NCBI RefSeq assembly: GCF_018613725.1
Contig: NZ_JAGGPS010000026.1
Location: 71,835-135,834 of the forward strand
Length of the DNA: 64,000 bases
Source: Hymenobacter sp. ISL-91
GTDB taxonomy: Bacteria > Bacteroidota > Bacteroidia > Cytophagales > Hymenobacteraceae
Direction: 5' to 3'
In this document: positions 58,712 to 64,000 of the stretch, in pieces
Layout: every line of letters starts with the position of its first letter
How positions within the stretch are numbered: position 1 is the stretch's first letter
Notes under the pieces: model-generated
Databases searched by the model: none
Seen by the model: only the letters and a program-made list of their open reading frames with translations
Told to the model about the DNA's origin: nothing
Translations under genes and position numbers: made by a program

Positions 58712-59873
58712 AGCTGCCGCAGTTAAAGTACTTGTCGTGCGCTGATTCAGGGATAAGCCGGAATTGGCTGAGTACCTTAATGGGCCAGCGGAGGCGGCGG
58801 ATGAGGGCGTAGTTGTTGGGGTAGGAGCGGAAGGTGGTGGGCGGCGTAGCCACAATTTGCTCGAAATCCTCGCGGCTCAGGCCCAGGCGCTTGATGCAGA
58901 GGTTGATGACCTTTTCATCCTCAATGCTATTGACGTGGCGCACTTTTTCCAGCGCATCCGGGCGGGTCATCTGGCCCGAGCGTACGAGGGCCGAGTAGTT
59001 AAACAGCCGCCGGTCGATGTTGAACTTGGTGCGGTTGAGGTAATAAATAACGCTCTGGTACAGGTCGTCGAAATAGTGAGCACCGGGGTTCACCCAGTCG
59101 AGCTCCTTCTGGAGCAATTGGTCTACATCGGCGCGCACATAATCGACGTGATAGAGCAGCGTGACGGTCTTGATGCGCCGGATGAAGGCGTAGTAGAACA
59201 TTTCCTTCACATCGAGATGAAAGCCTGGGTCGGCGGGCTTCCAGGGGCGCAGCGCCACGGTGCCGAACTGCTTGTGCACGGCCTTCAGGTACTTGCCGTC
59301 GAGGTAGTTCCAACTCAGCGGCGCAATGCCCTCAGTCCGAAACGACTGGCCAATAACAATACGCTGGATACCTTCCTTGGCGGCCACACCGTAGAGGGCC
59401 GTCGCAATTCCTACGTCGGTACCTTCCTCCATGTCGGGCACCGAGGCCTTCAGAAAGGCAATTTTCAGGTCTTTGGATTCGCGCCAGTCGGAGGTGATGG
59501 TGCGCATTTCCACGCCCAGCTTGCGGCAGGCCTTGGTCATGTTCTCGCCGGCTATGGGGTTGCCGAAGCCGTCGTTGAAATGCACAGCCAGCGGGCGAAG
59601 TCCCAACTTCACCACGCAGTACCAGAGCGTAAACGACGAGTCGCGCCCCCCGCTCACGCCCAGCACGCAATCGTAGCGTTTGCCGCGCCCCAGGCGCTTC
59701 ATGTCGGCCGTCATGGCCTGTACGTGCCGTTCGCCGGCCGCGCCCAGTGGGCAGGCGCGGTCCATTTTGTCGTGTAGCGCGCAGAAATTACACTCGCCCC
59801 GGGCATCGAAATTGATGCCGGGTACGGTGGTATCCATAATACAGCGGTTGCATTGCTGGTAGAGGTCAGCCAT
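58710..59873 (-). CDS. N-acetyl sugar amidotransferase (WbpG/PseA-like)
   Basis: A 387-residue ATP-dependent enzyme that converts an acetamido group on a nucleotide sugar or nonulosonate to an acetamidino group in the family. A zinc-type Cys set near the N-terminus (CNRCIMDT, CNFCALH) is followed by the PP-loop GVSGGRDSSFTLW near 70-82. The HFNDGFGNPIAGEN, TSDWRESKDLK and IGQSFRTEGIAPLSWNY motifs complete the adenylating core. It is probably part of LPS/O-antigen decoration. The TGA stop is at the outer end of the inverted-repeat element. The nitrilase-like gene lies 50 nt upstream on the same strand. Confidence 0.88.
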   Translation of the reverse strand: MADLYQQCNRCIMDTTVPGINFDARGECNFCALHDKMDRACPLGAAGERHVQAMTADMKRLGRGKRYDCVLGVSGGRDSSFTLWYCVVKLGLRPLAVHFNDGFGNPIAGENMTKACRKLGVEMRTITSDWRESKDLKIAFLKASVPDMEEGTDVGIATALYGVAAKEGIQRIVIGQSFRTEGIAPLSWNYLDGKYLKAVHKQFGTVALRPWKPADPGFHLDVKEMFYYAFIRRIKTVTLLYHVDYVRADVDQLLQKELDWVNPGAHYFDDLYQSVIYYLNRTKFNIDRRLFNYSALVRSGQMTRPDALEKVRHVNSIEDEKVINLCIKRLGLSREDFEQIVATPPTTFRSYPNNYALIRRLRWPIKVLSQFRLIPESAHDKYFNCGS

Positions 59874-59923
59874 TCAAAAGAGGATGTGGATTCGGTGCGA
59901 GAAATAATCGGGAGGCCCGGCGG

Positions 59924-60886
59924 CTACTGGGCGGGGGCGGGCAGCTCATCGAACCGGAAGCCCTTGCGGGCCAGCATCTGCCCGATCTGGGTGCCCTGCT
60001 CGGCGCGTACCGGCCGGGGCAGATCGGCCACCACGAGCTGGCCGGCAAACTCGTTGAACACGCCTTGGGCCCGGATGCCGCCCGCATCAACGGCCAGCGA
60101 GCAGCCGATACTCTTCTTGCCCTCGTAGGGCCCGCCCACAATGTAGCCCACCGATGTAGTACCCACTACGCTCACGTTATAGAGCTGGGCCAGAATAGAA
60201 TATGGCTTGATCCACTTCTCGCTGTACGGGTCGTGCTCCTCTGTAATAGAGTAGTCCACCGTCCAGGAAGAAGGGGAGAGAATGAACTCGGCTCCCATGC
60301 GGGCCAGTGTATGGCCGATAGCCAGGCCGTCGAGGAAGTTGTCGGCACAGATGTTGACGCCGATTTTGCCCAGTGGCGTATCCACCACGTTCAGCGTTTG
60401 GCCCACCGCATAGAAGGGAAACTCAACTTCGAGTAGGTTGATTTTGTGATATTTGCAGATGATGTCGCCCGCCGGATTGATGAGCAGGGCAGTGTTATAG
60501 TTGCGGCCGTCGGCAGCGCGCTCGGTGAGGCCGGCGCACACATAGACGCTGTGCTGGCGGGCTGCCTGGCAGAGGCGGTTGGAATACAGGCCGGGAATGG
60601 GCTGAGCCTCGCTTAGGGCGCTGGGGTGGGTCCAGGCAAAGTCGAGGGTTTCGGGTAGCAGCACCACCTCGCATCCCTGGGCGGCAGCATCGGCCACCAT
60701 CTGTTCGGCCCTGACCAGGTTGCGCTCGGGCTCACCGCCTTCTACCAACAGCTGGCCCAGGCCCACGCGCAACGAGCCGGCAAACGAGGGGGCAGTAGCA
60801 ACGAGGGCAGGGGCAGCCGGTGTAGGAGCCGCCGGCAGCAGCGCAGAGCGGGATACCGAGGGTTTGCGGAGCGAAAAAAAGGCCAT
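59924..60886 (-). CDS. Carbon-nitrogen hydrolase (nitrilase superfamily)
   Basis: A 320-residue amidase-type enzyme. The Glu-Lys-Cys triad is visible: VVLLPETLDF, CKYHKINLLE and GVNICADNF. A Pro/Ala-rich N-terminal extension precedes the domain. In glutamine-type pathways such hydrolases release ammonia. Its position just upstream of, and on the same strand as, the N-acetyl sugar amidotransferase suggests it may supply ammonia or trim a precursor, which is an inference. The ATG at 60886 is used. The spacer to valS is 224 nt and holds divergent promoters. Confidence 0.87.
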   Translation of the reverse strand: MAFFSLRKPSVSRSALLPAAPTPAAPALVATAPSFAGSLRVGLGQLLVEGGEPERNLVRAEQMVADAAAQGCEVVLLPETLDFAWTHPSALSEAQPIPGLYSNRLCQAARQHSVYVCAGLTERAADGRNYNTALLINPAGDIICKYHKINLLEVEFPFYAVGQTLNVVDTPLGKIGVNICADNFLDGLAIGHTLARMGAEFILSPSSWTVDYSITEEHDPYSEKWIKPYSILAQLYNVSVVGTTSVGYIVGGPYEGKKSIGCSLAVDAGGIRAQGVFNEFAGQLVVADLPRPVRAEQGTQIGQMLARKGFRFDELPAPAQ

Positions 60887-61069
60887 AGGCGGGCTGGAGA
60901 AATGCGGAAAATGCAGCAATATGGTCCAAACCGGGTTCTGGTTGTAAGCCCCACATTAAATCGTGCTACTGAGGCTTCAAAAATAAACAATGCACACCGA
61001 TGCAGCAGCGCTGAGGGCTATAAATAATAGTGTGCGGCTGCCCCGTTTCCGGCCCCGGCCCGAAATAGC

Positions 61070-61077
61070 TACTTTTG
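61070..61077 (+). promoter_or_regulatory. TAnnTTTG promoter element for valS
   Basis: TACTTTTG 33 nt before the valS ATG. Confidence 0.5.
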
Positions 61078-61110
61078 CGCCCATATCTGCCCTCGTTTTT
61101 ACTCCGACCG

Positions 61111-63810
61111 ATGACCATTGCCAAAACCTACACGCCCGCCGACGTTGAAGCCAAATGGTACCAGCGCTGGCAGGAGCAGGGCTTTTTCAAAGCCAAAGCT
61201 AACCCCCGCAAGCAGCCGTATTCGGTCGTGATTCCGCCGCCCAACGTAACGGGCGTGCTGCACATGGGCCACATGCTCAACAACACCATTCAGGATGTGC
61301 TGGTGCGTCGCGCCCGGATGCAGGGCTTCGAGGCCTGCTGGGTGCCCGGCACCGACCACGCCTCTATTGCCACCGAGGCCAAAGTAGTAGCGTTGCTGAA
61401 AGAGCAGGGCATCGAGAAGAAAGACCTCACCCGGGAACAGTTTCTGGAGCACGCCTTCGCCTGGAAAGAGAAGTACGGCGGCATTATTCTCGAGCAGCTC
61501 AAGCAGCTGGGCGCCTCCTGCGACTGGGACCGGACCCGCTTCACGATGGAGCCGGCCCTGACCGATGCCGTGCTGCGCACGTTCGTGGACTTGCACCAGA
61601 AAGGCCTCATTTACCGCGGGGTGCGGATGGTGAACTGGGACCCGCTGGGCCAGACGGCGTTGTCGGATGAGGAGGTCATTCCGAAAGATGTGATGGCCAA
61701 GATGTACCATCTGCGGTATGATTTTTCAACTGATAGCTCAGAGCCTTTAGCTGTTAGCTTTCCGTCGAACGAAGCTAACAGCCAACAGCTCAAAGCTAAC
61801 AGCTCAATAATTATAGCTACTTCCCGGCCCGAAACCATCATGGCCGACGTGGCGGTGGCCGTGAACCCGAATGACCCGCGGTATCAGCACCTGATTGGCC
61901 AGAAGTTGCGGATTCCGCTGCTGGGGCGTGAAATTCCGGTTATTGCCGACGAGTACGTGAGCATTGATTTTGGGACCGGGGCGCTGAAGGTGACGCCGGC
62001 CCACGATTTGAACGACTACGAGCTGGGCTTGAAGCACAACCTGCCCGTTATCGACATCCTGAACAACGACGGCACGCTCAACGAGAAAGCGGTGCTGTAC
62101 GTGGGCCAGGAGCGGTTTGCGGCCCGGCGCAACATTGTGAAGGATTTGGAGGAGGCCGGCCACCTGGTGAAGGTGGAGGAGTACGCCAGCATCGTGCAGA
62201 CGTCGGAGCGCACCAAGGCCGTAATTGAGCCGCGCCTGAGCATGCAGTGGTTCCTGAAAATGGAGCACCTGGCCAAGCCCGCGCTGGAGGTAGTGGAAAA
62301 CGATACGGTGCAGCTGCACCCGGCCAAGTTCAAGAACACCTACCGGGTATGGATGGAGAACGTGCGCGACTGGTGCATTTCGCGCCAGCTGTGGTGGGGC
62401 CAGCAGATTCCGGCCTACTATCTGCCCGACGGCACGTACGTGGTGGCCCTCACGCCCGACGAAGCGCTGGCCAATGCCCGCCGCCAGACCGGTAACGAGG
62501 CCCTGACGGCCGCCGATTTGCGCCAGGACGAGGACGTGCTCGATACCTGGTTTTCGTCGTGGCTGTGGCCGATTTCGGTGTTCGACGGCTTTGCCGACCC
62601 TGACAACGCCGATGTCAACTACTTCTACCCCACCAACGACCTGGTAACCGGCCCCGACATCCTGTTTTTCTGGGTGGCCCGCATGATTATGGCCGGCCTG
62701 GAATTCCGTAAGGAAGTGCCGTTTAAAAACGTGTACCTGACCGGCATCGTGCGCGATACGCAGGGCCGCAAGATGAGCAAGCAGCTCGGTAACTCGCCCG
62801 ACCCGCTCGACCTGATTGCCCAGTTCGGGGCCGACGGCGTGCGTACCGGCATGCTGTTCTCGGCCCCGGCCGGCAACGATTTGCTGTATGATGAGAAGCT
62901 GGTGGAGCAGGGCCGCAACTTCAGCAACAAGCTCTGGAACGCTTTCCGCCTAAGCAATGGCTGGGAGGTTGATGCCGAGTTGCCCTTCGTGAACGATAAG
63001 GCGGTGGAGTGGTTTGGCGCGCGCCTGCAGGCCGCCATAGCCGAGATGGACGAGCACTTCGCCAAGTTCCGGATTTCGGATGCCCTGATGACGGTGTACA
63101 AGCTGGTCTGGGATGACTACTGCTCGGTGTATCTGGAAATGGTGAAGCCCGCCTACCAGGCCCCCATTGACCCTGAAACCCTGCGCCACACCACGGCCTA
63201 CCTCGAAACGCTGCTGCGCCTGCTGCACCCGTTCATGCCGTTTATTACGGAGGAAATCTGGCACGAGCTAAAAGAGCGCGGCCCCAAGGAGTACATATGC
63301 GTGGCCGCCTGGCCCAAGCCCCAGCCCGTGGCCGAGGCACCCGCGCTGCTGGCCCGCATGGCCCAGGCGTTGGAAATCGTGGGCGGCGTGCGCACCATCC
63401 GCAACCAGAAGGGCCTGGGCCCCAACAAACCCCTGACGCTGGCTGCCAAAACCACCGATGCTGCGCTGCAAACGCTGCTGACGGACTACGCCGGTATCAT
63501 CCGTAAGCTGGCCGCCCTCACCGATATTTCGGTGGTAGACGCTGCCCCGGCGGCCGCCGTGGGTTTCGTGGCTGGCGGGGCCGAGTTCTTCGTGCCCCTC
63601 GAAGGCCAGATTGACCTCGGAGCCGAAAAGGAGCGCCTCACCAAGGAGCTGGAGTATGCCCAGGGCTTCCGCGACTCGGTGGGCAAAAAGCTCAGCAACG
63701 AGAGGTTTGTGGCCAACGCCAAGCCCGAGCTGGTAGCGCGCGAGCGGCAGAAGCTGGCCGATGCCGAAGCCCAGATTGCCGCCCTGGAGCAGCAGCTGGC
63801 GGGGCTGTAG
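61111..63810 (+). CDS. valS: Valine-tRNA ligase
   Basis: An 899-residue class I aminoacyl-tRNA synthetase that charges tRNA-Val. The N-terminus MTIAKTYTPADVEAKWYQRW is followed by the HIGH-type motif HMGHMLNN near 51-58 and the KMSKQ signature (GRKMSKQLGNSPDPLD) near 553. The CP1 editing domain has the ATSRPETIMADVAVAVNP region. An anticodon-binding domain and a C-terminal coiled-coil arm (about 830-899) end the protein. Residues about 207-231 (STDSSEPLAVSFPSN... SSII) are an unusual Ser/Asn/Ala-rich insert before ATSRPET. It is encoded by a palindromic sequence and would be expected to be a surface loop. Confidence 0.95.
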   Translation: MTIAKTYTPADVEAKWYQRWQEQGFFKAKANPRKQPYSVVIPPPNVTGVLHMGHMLNNTIQDVLVRRARMQGFEACWVPGTDHASIATEAKVVALLKEQGIEKKDLTREQFLEHAFAWKEKYGGIILEQLKQLGASCDWDRTRFTMEPALTDAVLRTFVDLHQKGLIYRGVRMVNWDPLGQTALSDEEVIPKDVMAKMYHLRYDFSTDSSEPLAVSFPSNEANSQQLKANSSIIIATSRPETIMADVAVAVNPNDPRYQHLIGQKLRIPLLGREIPVIADEYVSIDFGTGALKVTPAHDLNDYELGLKHNLPVIDILNNDGTLNEKAVLYVGQERFAARRNIVKDLEEAGHLVKVEEYASIVQTSERTKAVIEPRLSMQWFLKMEHLAKPALEVVENDTVQLHPAKFKNTYRVWMENVRDWCISRQLWWGQQIPAYYLPDGTYVVALTPDEALANARRQTGNEALTAADLRQDEDVLDTWFSSWLWPISVFDGFADPDNADVNYFYPTNDLVTGPDILFFWVARMIMAGLEFRKEVPFKNVYLTGIVRDTQGRKMSKQLGNSPDPLDLIAQFGADGVRTGMLFSAPAGNDLLYDEKLVEQGRNFSNKLWNAFRLSNGWEVDAELPFVNDKAVEWFGARLQAAIAEMDEHFAKFRISDALMTVYKLVWDDYCSVYLEMVKPAYQAPIDPETLRHTTAYLETLLRLLHPFMPFITEEIWHELKERGPKEYICVAAWPKPQPVAEAPALLARMAQALEIVGGVRTIRNQKGLGPNKPLTLAAKTTDAALQTLLTDYAGIIRKLAALTDISVVDAAPAAAVGFVAGGAEFFVPLEGQIDLGAEKERLTKELEYAQGFRDSVGKKLSNERFVANAKPELVARERQKLADAEAQIAALEQQLAGL
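61727..61806. repeat. In-frame palindromic repeat inside valS
   Basis: gctgttagctt (61750-61760) pairs with aagctaacagc (61772-61782), and a direct second copy lies at 61793-61803. The ten-odd short agcta/taaca units look like intergenic repeat DNA rather than coding sequence, yet the frame stays open. Confidence 0.7.
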
Positions 63811-63828
63811 CGGCGTACGTCCTAGTGT

Positions 63829-63872
63829 TTGCGCCTGTTGTGCGCCCTATGTAGGGCGCACAACAGGCGCAA
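63829..63872. terminator. Perfect palindrome after valS
   Basis: A 21-bp perfect stem, ttgcgcctgttgtgcgcccta with its complement, on a 2-nt loop, 18 nt past the valS stop. There is no clear T run, so it may be a terminator hairpin or another repeat element. Confidence 0.6.
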
Positions 63873-63914
63873 CGTGCCCCCCAACTTAAAGAGTATCTAC
63901 CCCATCCTTCCTAC

Positions 63915-64000
63915 ATGTCCCAGCCGCCCGTTGCCCTCATCAAGGCCCACGCCCTCGTGTCACCCTTTGGTACCCGTACCGATAACTACTATTGGCTGAA
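63915..64000 (+). CDS. S9 family (oligopeptidase B/prolyl oligopeptidase-like) peptidase, N-terminal fragment
   Basis: Only 28 codons fall inside the window, and the gene continues past its right edge. The start MSQPPVALIKAHALV followed by FGTRTDNYYWL matches the N-terminal motif (H/F-G-x-x-R-x-D-x-Y-x-W-L) of S9A serine oligopeptidases, whose beta-propeller follows. Catalytic residues are outside the window, so activity and completeness cannot be judged. Confidence 0.6.
   Translation, partial: MSQPPVALIKAHALVSPFGTRTDNYYWL

Overview
The window is about 64 kb of a GC-rich Bacteroidetes chromosome. It most resembles Hymenobacter or a close relative in the Cytophagales. The main reasons are a T9SS type A sorting domain on a secreted protein, TAnnTTTG promoter motifs instead of TATAAT, very weak ribosome binding sites with some TTG starts, Bacteroidetes-restricted families (DUF2851, the TIGR02757 family, the TIGR03862 flavoprotein, a SusA-like amylase, DUF6044), and many intergenic palindromes. 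I see no rRNA, tRNA, CRISPR array, transposase or prophage. About 57 protein genes cover most of the sequence, and nearly all are chromosomal housekeeping or conserved genes.

Layout. 0-7 kb: kdsB (LPS Kdo activation), a LysM/RlpA-like secreted protein, a TIGR02757 protein, mutS2, rlmF and a small secreted protein. 7-14 kb: a secreted phospholipase D-like nuclease with a T9SS signal, murB, a DUF547 protein, a fucose/glucose-type MFS transporter, a 41-bp repeat array and a DUF1810 protein. 14.5-15 kb: an AT-rich orphan ORF. 15-24 kb: an RlmL-type methyltransferase, a SusA-like amylase, a Cys-rich copper-storage-like protein, recQ, an XRE-S24 regulator, a pirin with altered metal ligands and a GAF protein. 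24-33 kb: an M2 peptidase, an MtfA-SEC-C protease, a small phosphatase, a second sugar MFS transporter, a DbpA-like helicase, a BrkB-family protein, DUF2062 and SseB. 33-37 kb: a lipoprotein-SCO1-cytochrome c operon, DUF4112 and a diadenylate-cyclase-domain protein. 37-46 kb: a flavoprotein, a cation/proton antiporter, MarC, a class V aminotransferase, aroQ, xerD, a SpoIIAA-like protein and a DUF6044 membrane protein. 46-57 kb: ftsK, a LolA-like carrier, DUF2851, a polytopic membrane protein, a NeuD-like acyltransferase, trhO and a nucleoside phosphorylase. 57-64 kb: a LuxC-like acyl-CoA reductase divergent from a ferredoxin, a GxxExxY nuclease-fold ORF inside a long inverted repeat, an N-acetyl sugar amidotransferase with a nitrilase-type hydrolase, valS, and the first codons of an S9 peptidase.

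The most distinctive feature is not a gene cluster but the intergenic DNA. At least nine sequence types occur as head-to-head inverted repeats in spacers. Several begin on, or supply, the stop codon of the upstream gene. One (58102-58711) carries a 128-codon PD-(D/E)XK-type GxxExxY ORF between near-identical arms, exactly between two convergent genes. A repeat-like palindrome also lies in frame inside valS, adding about 25 residues. These are the best candidates for something poorly described.

Limits: functions are assigned by recognising family motifs by eye. No alignment or database search was run. Start codons are chosen from homology, signal peptides and promoter positions.
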